From the NCBI GenBank assembly GCA_018660505.1, contig JABJKE010000030.1, positions 97,989 through 161,988 of the forward strand: a stretch of 64,000 nt of DNA, read 5' to 3'. Made by a program: the position numbers and the translations under genes. The DNA comes from Rhodobiaceae bacterium (GTDB lineage: Bacteria; Pseudomonadota; Alphaproteobacteria; RS24). The stretch's first letter is position 1. Every line of letters begins with the position of its first letter. Shown here one piece after another: positions 52,132 through 62,791 of the stretch. The notes beneath the pieces are model-generated. The model was given only the letters and a program-made list of their open reading frames with translations. It was not told where the DNA came from and made no database searches.

Positions 52132-53991
52132 GTGACCGAAACAGAAAAATTACAAGGACGGGCTCTCATTGAGGCCAAAGTCGCGACGCTGCCCTCTGCG
52201 CCGGGTGTCTATCGCATGTTGGATACCGAGGGCAATGCGCTCTATGTCGGCAAGGCCAAAAACCTGAAAAACCGTGTGCGCTCCTATGCCCGCCCCTCCG
52301 GCCACAATAATCGCATTTCGACGATGATTGCCGCGACGCGGCAGATGGAATTTATTCGCACGGAAACCGAAACCGATGCCCTGTTGCTCGAAGCCAATCT
52401 GATTAAAAAATTACGCCCGCGCTATAATGTTCTGCTGCGCGACGATAAAAGTTTTCCCTATATTCTCTTGGCCGACGACCATGCCGTGCCGCAGCTCTAC
52501 AAACACCGCGGCGCGCGCAAAAGGCGGGGCGCTTATTTTGGCCCCTTTGCTTCGGCGGGTGCCGTCAACCGAACGTTGAATACTTTGCAACGCGCGTTTT
52601 TATTGCGCTCTTGCAGCGACAGCGTTTACGAAAGTCGCTCGCGTCCCTGCTTGCTGTATCAAATCAAACGCTGCTCGGCACCCTGCACTGGCGAAATTTC
52701 GAGCGAGGCTTATGACGAATTGGTGGAGGAAGCGCGCGACTTTTTATCTGGCAATAGCCGCAAAGTGCAAGACGCGCTGCTGGAGAAAATGCAAATCGCC
52801 AGCGAGGCGCTCGACTTTGAAGTGGCGGCCGCGGCGCGCGATCGCATTCGAGCGCTGACCTATGTGCAAAGAGGCAATGGGGTAAACCCGCTCGATGTGG
52901 TGGAAGCCGATGTCGTGGCCGTGGTGCAAGAAGGCGGGCAATCTTGCGTGCAAGTTTTCTTCATTCGCGCCGGGCATAATTTGGGCAATCGAGCCTATTT
53001 CCCGCGCCATGATAAACATCAGACCGAGACCGAAATCCTCGAAGCTTTCTTAGGCCAATTTTATGAATCGCGGCCCGTGCCGCGCGAGATTTTTATCAAT
53101 CGGTCGCTATCCAGCGCCTCGCTTTTGGGCGAGGCCTTTAGCTCTCGCATGGGCCATAACGTTAAAATTCATCGCCCCCAACGCGGTGATAAGGTGAAAT
53201 TAATTACCCATGCCGAACAAAATGCCAAAGAGGCTTTGGGCCGTCATGTATCGGAAAGCGCCAGCCAGCGGTTGCTTTTAAAAGGCGTGGGCGAGGCTTT
53301 TGGCCTTGCCGCCCCGCCACAGCGCATTGAGGTTTTTGACAATAGTCACCTGCAAGGCACCAATCAAATCGGGGGCATGATTGTCGCGGGACCCGATGGG
53401 TTTATGAAAAACCAATATCGGAAATTCGACATTAAAGATGAAACCACCACACCGGGCGACGATTACGCGATGATGCGCGAAGTGTTTACCCGCCGCTACG
53501 GACGCCTCGCCAAAGAAGAAACCCGCGAGACCGCCGCCTGGCCTGATTTAGTGCTTATCGATGGCGGCAAAGGGCAATTGAGCGTGGCCCGAAAAGTCAT
53601 GGCCGAATTGGGCCTCGAAGATATCCCCCTCGTCGGCGTCGCCAAGGGCCCCGACCGAGACGCGGGGCGCGAGCGGTTTTTCATGGTCGGCAAGCAAGAC
53701 TTCATGATGTCGCATAATTCTCCGGTGCTCTATTACCTGCAACGCCTGCGCGACGAAGCCCACCGTTTTGCCATTGGCCGCCACCGCGCCAAACGCAAAG
53801 CCGATATTCGCAAGAACCCATTGGATGGCATTGAGGGCATTGGCGGACATCGCAAAAAAGCGCTGCTGCATCATTTTGGCTCGGCCCGAGAAGTCGCCAG
53901 CTCGGCCCTGGCCGATTTAGAAAAAGTAGATGGCATTAGTGCAAAAATGGCGCAACGCATCTACAATCATTTCAACTCAGACGAGTCGTAA
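52132..53991 (+). CDS. uvrC: excinuclease ABC subunit C
   Basis: [39 protein letters not shown] and [22 protein letters not shown] 52132 preferred over TTG 52120. Confidence 0.97.
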   Translation: MTETEKLQGRALIEAKVATLPSAPGVYRMLDTEGNALYVGKAKNLKNRVRSYARPSGHNNRISTMIAATRQMEFIRTETETDALLLEANLIKKLRPRYNVLLRDDKSFPYILLADDHAVPQLYKHRGARKRRGAYFGPFASAGAVNRTLNTLQRAFLLRSCSDSVYESRSRPCLLYQIKRCSAPCTGEISSEAYDELVEEARDFLSGNSRKVQDALLEKMQIASEALDFEVAAAARDRIRALTYVQRGNGVNPLDVVEADVVAVVQEGGQSCVQVFFIRAGHNLGNRAYFPRHDKHQTETEILEAFLGQFYESRPVPREIFINRSLSSASLLGEAFSSRMGHNVKIHRPQRGDKVKLITHAEQNAKEALGRHVSESASQRLLLKGVGEAFGLAAPPQRIEVFDNSHLQGTNQIGGMIVAGPDGFMKNQYRKFDIKDETTTPGDDYAMMREVFTRRYGRLAKEETRETAAWPDLVLIDGGKGQLSVARKVMAELGLEDIPLVGVAKGPDRDAGRERFFMVGKQDFMMSHNSPVLYYLQRLRDEAHRFAIGRHRAKRKADIRKNPLDGIEGIGGHRKKALLHHFGSAREVASSALADLEKVDGISAKMAQRIYNHFNSDES

Positions 53992-54003
53992 GGAACCGAC
54001 CTC

Positions 54004-54567
54004 ATGCAAAACCTGCCCAATCTGCTCACGCTTTTTCGTATCGCCATGATACCCGCCGTCTATGCGACCTTCTATATTGCGGGCGGGCTTGGCGATTGGC
54101 TGGCGCTGATTATTTTTTCCGTCGCTGGTCTCACCGATTTTTTTGATGGCTGGTTGGCGCGCAAATATAATGTGCAATCCGGCTTTGGCCGTATGCTCGA
54201 CCCGATTGCCGATAAATTAATGGTCGCCACCTGCCTGATGCTTTTGGTCGGCTTTGATATTGTCAATGATTGGCACATGGTGGCGGCGGTCATTATTTTA
54301 TGCCGCGAGGTGCTGGTCTCGGGCTTGCGCGAATATTTAATGGAGCTGCGCGTCGCTTTGCCCGTGTCTACTTTGGCAAAATATAAAACCACCATTCAAA
54401 TGGTTGCCATTGGGTTTTTACTCTCCGACCAGGCGGGCGAGAGCCTTATATCGGGCGCCCATGTCATTGGCCTTGGGCTTTTATGGCTGGCCGCGATATT
54501 GACCCTCATCACGGGTTATGACTATGTGCGCCAAGGCATGAAACACGCCGATTGGTCGGATAGTTAA
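54004..54567 (+). CDS. pgsA: CDP-diacylglycerol--glycerol-3-phosphate 3-phosphatidyltransferase
   Basis: NLPNLLTLFRIAMIP and TDFFDGWLARKYNVQSGFGRMLDPIADKLM (CDP-alcohol phosphatidyltransferase motif). Confidence 0.95.
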   Translation: MQNLPNLLTLFRIAMIPAVYATFYIAGGLGDWLALIIFSVAGLTDFFDGWLARKYNVQSGFGRMLDPIADKLMVATCLMLLVGFDIVNDWHMVAAVIILCREVLVSGLREYLMELRVALPVSTLAKYKTTIQMVAIGFLLSDQAGESLISGAHVIGLGLLWLAAILTLITGYDYVRQGMKHADWSDS

Positions 54568-54658
54568 GCTGGTTTTTTCATGGGCTGGTCATGGCCCGCG
54601 TTTTTGGCTACATGTGCCTCAGATAAACCAACCCATTATGAGATTTGACGAGACTTAA

Positions 54659-54958
54659 ATGACAGACCGTGCCCCGCTTCCCTGCCCCGAAATGGCTGAC
54701 GTTCGTGAAACCATCGACGCGCTCGATCGCCAATTGGTGGCGCTCTTGACCGAACGGCAAAAAATGATTGAAGCAGCTGGCAAAGTAAAGCCCGCGCGCG
54801 AAACCGTGCGCGACGAAGCCCGCATTGAAGAAGTGATCGCCTTGGTGTTAAAAGAAGCCGCCAAGACAGGGCTCGCAGCAGAAATAGCGGAGCCTGTTTG
54901 GCGGCAACTGATTGAAAGCTCTATCGAGCATGAATATCGGGTGTTTGATAAACGCTAG
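54659..54958 (+). CDS. chorismate mutase, AroQ type
   Basis: [31 protein letters not shown] and [13 protein letters not shown]. Confidence 0.9.
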   Translation: MTDRAPLPCPEMADVRETIDALDRQLVALLTERQKMIEAAGKVKPARETVRDEARIEEVIALVLKEAAKTGLAAEIAEPVWRQLIESSIEHEYRVFDKR

Positions 54959-55275
54959 AATTGCTTTTCAGGCACTTCCACGGTGAGGCCGTCGAGCGTA
55001 TCGCTGACTTTCAACTGGCAAGCCAGGCGCGAGTTTTCTTTCACTTCAAAAGCGAAGTCCAACATATCGGATTCCATTTCCGCGCGTTCGCCGGTTTTGG
55101 CTACCCATTCGTCGCGCACATAAACATGGCAAGTCGCACAGGCACAAGCGCCACCGCAATCTGCATCAATGCCGACAACTGAATTTTTAATTGCCACTTC
55201 CATGACGGTCATGCCGTTGTCGCCTTCATGAGTAACTTCTGTGCCGTCGTGTCCGACGAAAGTAATTTTAGCCAT
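54955..55275 (-). CDS. 2Fe-2S ferredoxin, adrenodoxin type
   Basis: [21 protein letters not shown]...SRLACQLKV. Confidence 0.95.
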   Translation of the reverse strand: MAKITFVGHDGTEVTHEGDNGMTVMEVAIKNSVVGIDADCGGACACATCHVYVRDEWVAKTGERAEMESDMLDFAFEVKENSRLACQLKVSDTLDGLTVEVPEKQF

Positions 55276-55405
55276 TATGTCCTCCATTTAATTTTTAATG
55301 AATATAAGCAATTTACGCTTGAGGGCAAGCATTCGCAGGCCCATATTAGCAATTAGTGCGGCCCGGTTTTTGGCAGCCGCTTGGCTCTTCTCTTAAGGCT
55401 TCTCC

Positions 55406-56407
55406 TTGCTCATGCCCATGGCTCGCCACATAACCATTAAAGTCGAAACTTGGCCGCTGAAACAGCGCTTTGCCATTGCGCGCGGCAGTAAAATCGATGC
55501 CGAAGTGATTTGCGTCGAGATAGAAGAAAACGGCATTATCGGGCGCGGCGAGGCGGTGCCCTATGCGCGCTTTGGCGAAACCATGGAGACCGCCAGCGGC
55601 GCTATTGAAGCGCTTCTGCCGGCCTTACAAGCGGGCCTGAGCCGTGAGGAGCTAGCCCAAGCGCTTTTGCCCGGTGCCGCGCGCAATGCGCTGGATTGTG
55701 CGCTATGGGATTTAGCGGCCAAACAAAGCGGCGAGCGCGCTTATATCAGCGCCGGATTGGACGCTTTAAAACCCGTCACCACCGCTTTTACCATCGGGCT
55801 GGATGACGCCGACCGCATGGCCATTATGGCGGTGAAAGCCCAGGCCTATCCGCTATTGAAATTAAAACTCGGCGGCGCCGATGGGGTGATGGCAGACCTC
55901 AGCCGTCTGGCCGCTGTGGCCGAAGCCAGACCCGACGCGCAATTGGTGGTCGATGCCAATGAGGGCTGGCAGCTGAGCGAGCTGGCCCGCTATGCCGAGC
56001 CCTTGGGCCGTTATGGCGTGTTGTTTTTCGAGCAACCCGTGCCGCAAGCGCAAGAACACGGGCTGAGCCAAATCGACTTGCCGTTTTGCGCCGATGAAAG
56101 CGTCCACGACCGCCACGACATAGAGGCGATGAGCGAGGCTTATACCTGGGTGAATATCAAACTCGATAAAGCTGGCGGGCTGACCGAGGCTTTGGCTTGC
56201 GTCGACATGGCGCGGGCGCGGCACAAAAAAATTATGGTCGGCTGTATGGTCGCCACGTCTTTGTCTATGGCGCCAGCCTTTTTGGTGGCGCAACACGCCG
56301 ACCTCGTCGACCTCGATGGGCCGCTCTGGTTGGCGCAAGACCGCCAACCCGGTCTGTTGTTTGAAGGCGCCAGCCTGCACCCCCCAAGCGCCGATATTTG
56401 GGGCTAA
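55406..56407 (+). CDS. dipeptide epimerase (enolase superfamily, L-Ala-D/L-Glu epimerase-like)
   Basis: GRGEAVPYARFGETMETASGAIEA, LLKLKLGG (KxK), LVVDANEGW and WVNIKLDKAGGLTEAL. Confidence 0.9.
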   Translation: MLMPMARHITIKVETWPLKQRFAIARGSKIDAEVICVEIEENGIIGRGEAVPYARFGETMETASGAIEALLPALQAGLSREELAQALLPGAARNALDCALWDLAAKQSGERAYISAGLDALKPVTTAFTIGLDDADRMAIMAVKAQAYPLLKLKLGGADGVMADLSRLAAVAEARPDAQLVVDANEGWQLSELARYAEPLGRYGVLFFEQPVPQAQEHGLSQIDLPFCADESVHDRHDIEAMSEAYTWVNIKLDKAGGLTEALACVDMARARHKKIMVGCMVATSLSMAPAFLVAQHADLVDLDGPLWLAQDRQPGLLFEGASLHPPSADIWG

Positions 56408-56502
56408 CGCCTATCCCAGAGACAGGCTGAGGCGCTGACGCTATGGCTTGGGCGTGGGAAGAAAAAACCCAATTTGGCCCAAGAATAAGCTAGGTTTGGG
56501 GC

Positions 56503-57507
56503 ATGACAATCGACTGGAACAACCCCAAATATATCGACCTGCCGGACCTGCGCATGGCGGTTTTTGAAGCCGGCACCGCGCGCGACGACCGCCCCAGTGT
56601 GGTGCTTTGCCATGGCTGGCCAGAGGTCGCCTATAGCTGGCGCAAAGTGGTGCCGCAGCTGGTCGAGGCGGGTTGGCATGTGATTATTCCCGAACAACGC
56701 GGCTATGGCTTCACCGGAAACGCGCTGAGCGATGCGGGCGATGAAAGCGGTGTGCCGCTTTACGATATGCAGCATTTAACCGGCGATATGGCGCATCTTC
56801 TCGATGCCTATGGCCTCGAGAAAGCGGTTTTTGCTGGCCATGATTGGGGCGGCATTATGATTTGGCAATTGCCGTTTTTCCAAGCCGAGCGCATCGCCGG
56901 CCTCATCGGCGTCAATACGCCCTTTATACCGCGCCTGTCGCAAGACCCGATTGAGCTGATGCGCGGCGCCTTGGGCGATGATTTTTATATCGTGATGTTT
57001 CAAAACTACGGCCAAGCCGAAGCCATATTAGACGCCGACCCCGCCCTGCCCTTGCGCTGCCTATATCGCCAAAGCGCGGGCGCGCAAGCGCAAAACCCTG
57101 CGCCAGATGCGTCTTCGGAAGTTTGGGAAAAAATCCAATTGCTGAAAATGATACGCCAAGAGGAAGCCAGCTGGCCGGGCGTGGCTTTATTAGAAGACGC
57201 GGATTTTGCTTATTACGTCGACGCCTATAAGCGCTCTGGGTTTCGCGGCGGCATTAATTGGTACCGCAATTTCTCGCGCAATTGGCAAGCCTCGGCGGGC
57301 GTCGAACAAACAGTGCCGCAGCCGAGCCTGATGATTTGTGCCGCCGACGACCGCGTTTTGCCGCCCTCTATGGCCGATGGCATGGACGCCTATGTTAGCG
57401 ATTTAGAAACCCATATCATCGACGATTGCGGTCATTGGACCCAAAACGAACAGCCCGAGGCTTTGAGCCATTTAATGCTCGACTGGCTGACCCGTCGTTT
57501 TGCCTAA
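56503..57507 (+). CDS. alpha/beta hydrolase, epoxide hydrolase-like
   Basis: VVLCHGWPEVAYSWRKVVPQL, VIIPEQRGYGFT and FAGHDWGGIMIWQLPFF. Confidence 0.92.
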   Translation: MTIDWNNPKYIDLPDLRMAVFEAGTARDDRPSVVLCHGWPEVAYSWRKVVPQLVEAGWHVIIPEQRGYGFTGNALSDAGDESGVPLYDMQHLTGDMAHLLDAYGLEKAVFAGHDWGGIMIWQLPFFQAERIAGLIGVNTPFIPRLSQDPIELMRGALGDDFYIVMFQNYGQAEAILDADPALPLRCLYRQSAGAQAQNPAPDASSEVWEKIQLLKMIRQEEASWPGVALLEDADFAYYVDAYKRSGFRGGINWYRNFSRNWQASAGVEQTVPQPSLMICAADDRVLPPSMADGMDAYVSDLETHIIDDCGHWTQNEQPEALSHLMLDWLTRRFA

Positions 57508-57613
57508 GCCTTACTGCTGCGCCTGAAAGTTAAAATATTTTTTACCAAACCTTGAGCCAACGCACGGCTTTGCCTATAGTCGCGCCAACTCAACAGGGAC
57601 TTCCAGCGAAACG

Positions 57614-58924
57614 ATGAACAAACCTGAAAAAATGATAGGCCAAGCCTCCGCCAAACAACTTGCGGCCATTCAAGGCGAGGCGCCTTTGCGCATTCTTCTG
57701 CCCAGCTATCGCTCCGACCCGCATACTGGCGGCCAAGGCATTTACATGCGATTGATTGCCAAAGCTTTGGTCGATTTGGGCCATCATGTGGATGTTATTT
57801 CGGGCCCGCCCTACCCCGAGCTCGACCCGCGCGTGGGGCTGATTAAACTGCCATCGCTGGATATGTATGCCCGCCCGAACCCGATTATGTGTCTCAATCG
57901 TGAGATTATCTCGAATAAGACCGACCTCTTCGAATGGTGGAGCCATAATTGGGGCGGCTTTCCAGAGCCCTATACGTTCGGCGTTCGCATGGCCGACTAT
58001 ATGCGCGATAAAATCGATGATTATGACATTATGCATGACAATCAGACGCTGTGTTACGGCATGCTCGATGTGCGCGCCATGGGGCTGCCGGTGGTTGGCA
58101 CCATTCACCACCCGATTACCATGGATAAGCGCATCGATATTTCGCACGCCAAATGGCCGCATATGAAATTTTTGAAATGGCGCTGGTATAGTTTCCTCAA
58201 TATGCAAATCAAAGTAGCGCGCCAGCTCGACCCGCTCATCGTGGTATCCGATAGCACCAAGCGCGATGTCGAGAAAGATTTCGGCGTCGACCCGAAAAAA
58301 ATGGTTCGCATCCACCACGGTATCGACCATGAATTATTCCAACCCCAACCCCATATTACTCGCAAGACCAATCGATTGATGGTCACCGCCAGCGCCGATG
58401 TGCCGCTCAAGGGGCTGATTTATCTCATTGAAGCCTATGCCAGCCTGCTCGACGCGCATCCGGATTTGGAGCTGCTGGTGGTGGGGCGTTTGCGCGAAGG
58501 CCAGACCATGCAATTGCTCAATAAATTGGGCATTCGCGACCGCGTTAAATTCGTCTCTGGCCTCAGCAGCGAAGATATTCGCGACCTATACGCCGAGGCC
58601 ACCATCGCTGTGTCGCCTTCGGTTTACGAAGGTTTTGGCTTTCCCGCAGGCGAGGCTTTGTCTTGCGGCGTGCCAACCATTGCCACCACGGGCGGTTCGC
58701 TGCCAGAGGTGGTGGGCGATGCCGGCCTTGTGGTGCCGCATTCAAACCCGCCCGCGCTGGCCGAAGCGATTGACGCGCTCTTGCGCGATCCGGCGCGGCG
58801 CGAAGCCATGTCGAAAAAAGCGCGCCAGCATATTCTCGATAAATTTAAATGGGAACGCTGCGCCCGCGAGGTTGTCGACCTCTATCGCCAGACTTTGGCC
58901 ACCCACCATAAGGTTGCTTTGTAA
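57614..58924 (+). CDS. glycosyltransferase family 4 protein
   Basis: SDPHTGGQGIYMRLIAKALVDLGHHVDVIS and VSPSVYEGFGFPAGEALSCGVPTIATTGGSLPEVVGDAGLVV. Confidence 0.93.
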   Translation: MNKPEKMIGQASAKQLAAIQGEAPLRILLPSYRSDPHTGGQGIYMRLIAKALVDLGHHVDVISGPPYPELDPRVGLIKLPSLDMYARPNPIMCLNREIISNKTDLFEWWSHNWGGFPEPYTFGVRMADYMRDKIDDYDIMHDNQTLCYGMLDVRAMGLPVVGTIHHPITMDKRIDISHAKWPHMKFLKWRWYSFLNMQIKVARQLDPLIVVSDSTKRDVEKDFGVDPKKMVRIHHGIDHELFQPQPHITRKTNRLMVTASADVPLKGLIYLIEAYASLLDAHPDLELLVVGRLREGQTMQLLNKLGIRDRVKFVSGLSSEDIRDLYAEATIAVSPSVYEGFGFPAGEALSCGVPTIATTGGSLPEVVGDAGLVVPHSNPPALAEAIDALLRDPARREAMSKKARQHILDKFKWERCAREVVDLYRQTLATHHKVAL

Positions 58925-58927
58925 ATT

Positions 58928-59668
58928 ATGCAGACCATCCATCTCGATTACCTCGGCCTCGAAGACAGCCATCGGCTGCTCGATTTAGGCTGCGGCCATG
59001 GCCGCCATACCCATGCCGCTTATTTTCATAAGCGCTGCCAAGCGGTCGGTATCGACTTAGGGTTCGACGATATTCTGGTGACCCGAAACGGGTTTGACGC
59101 GCATCCCGATTTGCAACCCCAGACCGGGCCTGCGCGCCGCTATGACTTAATGGTCGGCGATGCGCTGCAATTGCCATTCGCCGATGGTCATTTCGACCGG
59201 CTTATTTGCTCCGAAGTGCTGGAACATATTCCAGATTATCAAGCCGCTTTGGCCGAAATTTGGCGAGTGGTCAAACCCGGTGGGCGCATTGGCATTTCTG
59301 TGCCGCATCGCTGGCCAGAAAAAATTTGCTGGCTGTTTTCAGAAGATTATCACAATACGCCCGGCGGCCATGTGCGGATTTTTAAGGCCAAGGATTTGCG
59401 CGCCGATTTCGAAGCCTTGGGGTTTCGCTTTCAGCGCAAACATTTAAAACACGGGCTGCACAGTCCCTATTGGTGGCTGCGCTGTGCCATTGGCGTCAAC
59501 AACGACCGCAATATTCTCGTGCGCGGCTATAAAAAATTGCTGGAAATTGAAATTCTCAAAAACCCGCTGCCGCTGCGCGCCCTATCGGCGCTGGCCGACC
59601 CCGTGATGGGCAAAAGCGTGGTGCTTTATTTTGCAAAGCCACCGCTTGATAGCGCGGAAGAAACCTGA
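58928..59668 (+). CDS. class I SAM-dependent methyltransferase
   Basis: HRLLDLGCGHGRHTHAAYFH and GDALQLPFADGHFDRLICSEVLEHIPDYQ. Confidence 0.93.
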   Translation: MQTIHLDYLGLEDSHRLLDLGCGHGRHTHAAYFHKRCQAVGIDLGFDDILVTRNGFDAHPDLQPQTGPARRYDLMVGDALQLPFADGHFDRLICSEVLEHIPDYQAALAEIWRVVKPGGRIGISVPHRWPEKICWLFSEDYHNTPGGHVRIFKAKDLRADFEALGFRFQRKHLKHGLHSPYWWLRCAIGVNNDRNILVRGYKKLLEIEILKNPLPLRALSALADPVMGKSVVLYFAKPPLDSAEET

Positions 59669-60726
59669 TGAGCCAGACCTCAAAATCTCCCTTTGGTGAT
59701 TTTTTTAACGGCGCACGCGATAGCATATTGGCCTTGCAAAACGCCGACGGCTCTATTCCGTGGTTTCAAAACGGCGTTATCGACCCGTGGAATCATCTGG
59801 AAGCCGTGATGGGGTTAAACCTTATCGGCGAGCGAGACGCGGCCGAACACGGCATCGCTTTTTTGCGAGACAGCCAAGCCCCCGACGGCAGTTGGTGGGG
59901 ACAATTGGGCAGCGCCGTGCCAATCGACGAAGAGCTGCATCAATTCACTCTGCAAGGCATAGAAAACAACCACCGCATTCGCGATACAAATTTCATCGCC
60001 TATATTGCCACCGCCATTTGGCATCATTATGCGCTACACGCCGACCTAGATTATGCCCATGCCAATTGGCCCATGGTCAAAGCCGCCATCGATTTCGTAC
60101 TGGCCTTGCAAAGCCCGCATGGCGACATTCGGTGGACCGCGCCAGACCCCGAGACACCCGAAGACGATGCTTTGGTGACGGGCAATAGCTCCATCCATAA
60201 AAGCCTACTCTGCGCCGAAAAACTGGCCGCGGCTCTGGGAAAAGACGCTGGCCCCTGGCACAAGGCGCGGTTGGCCTTGGGCGAAGCTGTCGCCCATAAG
60301 CCCGAGCGTTTCGACCGCACATGGGAACCCAAGACACGCTATTCGATGGATTGGTATTATCCGGTTTTAAGTGGCGCCCTATCGCCGGAGAAAGCGCGCG
60401 ATAAATTGCAATCGCGGTGGGATGATTTCGTCGTCGACGGCTTTGGCTGTCGGTGTGTGGAAGAAGAACCTTGGGTGACAGTGGCGGAAAGCGCCGAATT
60501 AAGCATCGCGCTGATGGCGCATGGCGACACCAGCCGCGCGCTGGCGCATTTGTCTTGGCTCGACCAATTTAGAGATGAAAACGGCGCCTATTGGATGGGC
60601 ATGCAGATAGAGCAAAAAGCCTTTTGGCCTATCGAGCAGCCGGCCTGGACGGCCGGGGCGGTTATTCTGGCGCAGGATGGTGTCAGTCAAACCACGCCCG
60701 CACATGGCGTGCTGACGGGCCTATAG
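59668..60726 (+). CDS. alpha/alpha-barrel protein, prenyltransferase/squalene-cyclase repeat-like
   Basis: LALQNADGSIPWFQNGVIDPWNHLEAVMGLNLIG...AIAFLRDSQAPDGSWWG-type QxxDGSW repeats; overlaps the upstream stop. Confidence 0.75.
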   Translation: MSQTSKSPFGDFFNGARDSILALQNADGSIPWFQNGVIDPWNHLEAVMGLNLIGERDAAEHGIAFLRDSQAPDGSWWGQLGSAVPIDEELHQFTLQGIENNHRIRDTNFIAYIATAIWHHYALHADLDYAHANWPMVKAAIDFVLALQSPHGDIRWTAPDPETPEDDALVTGNSSIHKSLLCAEKLAAALGKDAGPWHKARLALGEAVAHKPERFDRTWEPKTRYSMDWYYPVLSGALSPEKARDKLQSRWDDFVVDGFGCRCVEEEPWVTVAESAELSIALMAHGDTSRALAHLSWLDQFRDENGAYWMGMQIEQKAFWPIEQPAWTAGAVILAQDGVSQTTPAHGVLTGL

Positions 60727-61329
60727 GCGGCGCAAAATGCGCAGCGATTGAACCGCTTTTTCTTCGACAAATAAGCCCGAATGCAGGGCTAATTTATAAA
60801 TCTCATGCGGCGGACGCCCGCCATCGGCGACATTGGGAAACACATCGTGGATGGCCAAAATGCCGCCGCGCATCACCCGCGTGCCCCAATTTCGATAGTC
60901 CGCCAAAGCGGCGGGCATCGAGTGGCCGCCATCGATAAACACAAAAGCAGGCGCCGCCAAAGGCAGTTGCTGCACCACTTGCGACGGGCTGAGCGCGGGA
61001 ATGACCGTATCTTCCAATCCGGCGCGGCGCATCGTGGCCCGAAATTGCAGCAAGGACGACATGCCGCCCTCGCCGTCATCTAAATCTGCGTCGAAATAAT
61101 CTTCGCCCGGTTGGTTTTCCTCCGAGCCGCGATGATGGTCGATGGCCAGCAAAACCCCGCCCGCCTGTTGGCAGGCCGTACCCAGGATGACCGTCGATTT
61201 GCCGCAATAGGAGCCAATTTCAACGCACAAGCCTTGGGGCGACATTTCTTGGGCCACGGCAAATAGGGCTTCGCCCTCTTGCGCGTCCAAAAACCCTTTC
61301 ACGCTATCGAGCGAAATGGGAAGCTTCAT
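60721..61329 (-). CDS. class I SAM-dependent methyltransferase
   Basis: GLCVEIGSYCGKSTVILGTACQQAGGVLLAIDHHRGSEEN and AFVFIDGGHSMPAALADYRNW. Confidence 0.88.
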   Translation of the reverse strand: MKLPISLDSVKGFLDAQEGEALFAVAQEMSPQGLCVEIGSYCGKSTVILGTACQQAGGVLLAIDHHRGSEENQPGEDYFDADLDDGEGGMSSLLQFRATMRRAGLEDTVIPALSPSQVVQQLPLAAPAFVFIDGGHSMPAALADYRNWGTRVMRGGILAIHDVFPNVADGGRPPHEIYKLALHSGLFVEEKAVQSLRILRRL

Positions 61330-62675
61330 TATCGACCTATTTTCCGTTTCAAAGCATTGGAGCCAAAATCGGATGGCTCTAAATCTTCCGCATCCAAATT
61401 AGCCGGCCCTTCTTGCAATTTAATATGGTCGACGTTATAGCGGCCCGAGGCCAAGTCATGCATCACATCAAACTCAAACACGCAAGCGGGCGCCTCATAA
61501 TAGTTTTTGATAAAGGCATGTTGCACGCGTGTGAGCGCGCCCGACGAATCGTATAAATCGGCCATTAAGAAAATCCAGCTATCCTCATCGGCATAAAACT
61601 GGCGCTTGCTATAGGTCGGGTTGAACCCCGGCTTGGCGGTCGCCTCGAGAATATTTACCCGATGCGCCTCATAGCGCAGCAAATCTGGGTTCGGATGGTT
61701 TTGCGTCATCAGCTCATCCGCCGTGGTGGTAGAGGCAGAGGCGCGATAATTATTATACGGCACCAGCATTTCGCGTTTGCCAACCAGCTTCCAATCATAC
61801 CGGTCTGGCGAGCCGCCAAACAGAAACATATTGTCATTATTGCGAAGCCCGCCCGAAGTGCTCAAGGGCCCATCATAGGTTGTCATACTGGGCGTCGTGC
61901 GCATGACTTTGCGGGTGCTGGGGTTAAAAACAGAGCCATGACGCGGTTTCTCAATCTGGTTGATTGTATTGGTCATGGAGAAGCCTTGGCCGTTAAAGCG
62001 CGGCGGCGAGGTCCAAATTCCCATCCAGACAAATTGGTCATTGGCGTGTTTGGCTTGCGGGCCTTGTGGGTCTGCGTAGTAATTATAGCGCCAATCTTTG
62101 CGGGTAATGCGCGTGCGGTTGCCATTGGCGAATACATTGGCGCCATGGGTCACCGCTTGGTAGCGATAGCCGTGCCAATGAAAATTATGGTTCCAATAAT
62201 ATTCAACCGGCGTTTTGGGAATCGGAAACGGCACGCCAATGCGCGCGCCGACAACGCCATTGCCGCCATCGGTCAGCTGTGCCCGAGAGACATTTTTCTT
62301 GGTCTCGTCATAAACAAAATCCGGCAGCGCGCACGAGCGACGTGACGGATAGACATGCATTTTGTAAGTCTCGGGATGGCGCTCCAATAGCGCCAATTGG
62401 CCGGCGCTAAGGCGCTCTTTATAGCGCGCCATATTGGCATGGGTGATGGTGAACAAAGGTTTATCGGCGGCAAAAGGGTCGATATGGTCGCCGCCTTTCA
62501 CATAGCCCGCCGGCGGTGTGGTAATCCCGCCCGTATAGGCTGGCACCGCGCCAGAAGCTTTTGGGTCAGCGCCATTTTGGGTCAGCACAGTGCCCAAATC
62601 ATTGGCGTCGAGCGCCCAACTGGGGGGCGTAAAAGCGATGATCAGCGCCACAGCGGCCAAACAATATTTTTTCAT
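61329..62675 (-). CDS. DUF1329 domain-containing secreted protein
   Basis: Signal peptide; LTQNGADPKASGAVPAYTGGITTPPAGYVKGGDHIDPFAADKPLFTITHANMARYKERLSAGQLALLERHPETYKMHVYPSRRS. Confidence 0.9.
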   Translation of the reverse strand: MKKYCLAAVALIIAFTPPSWALDANDLGTVLTQNGADPKASGAVPAYTGGITTPPAGYVKGGDHIDPFAADKPLFTITHANMARYKERLSAGQLALLERHPETYKMHVYPSRRSCALPDFVYDETKKNVSRAQLTDGGNGVVGARIGVPFPIPKTPVEYYWNHNFHWHGYRYQAVTHGANVFANGNRTRITRKDWRYNYYADPQGPQAKHANDQFVWMGIWTSPPRFNGQGFSMTNTINQIEKPRHGSVFNPSTRKVMRTTPSMTTYDGPLSTSGGLRNNDNMFLFGGSPDRYDWKLVGKREMLVPYNNYRASASTTTADELMTQNHPNPDLLRYEAHRVNILEATAKPGFNPTYSKRQFYADEDSWIFLMADLYDSSGALTRVQHAFIKNYYEAPACVFEFDVMHDLASGRYNVDHIKLQEGPANLDAEDLEPSDFGSNALKRKIGR

Positions 62676-62714
62676 CAGTAAGTCTCCTATTTGACACGCA
62701 GACTACCGATGCGG

Positions 62715-62778
62715 CAAGCTAATGACAAGAGAAGCCTGATGGAGAACAAGCTAATGACAAGAGAAGCCTGATGGAGAA
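62715..62778. repeat. perfect 2 x 32-bp tandem duplication
   Basis: CAAGCTAATGACAAGAGAAGCCTGATGGAGAA twice: 62715-62746 and 62747-62778. Confidence 0.97.
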
Positions 62779-62791
62779 TAAGGGGAAAATT

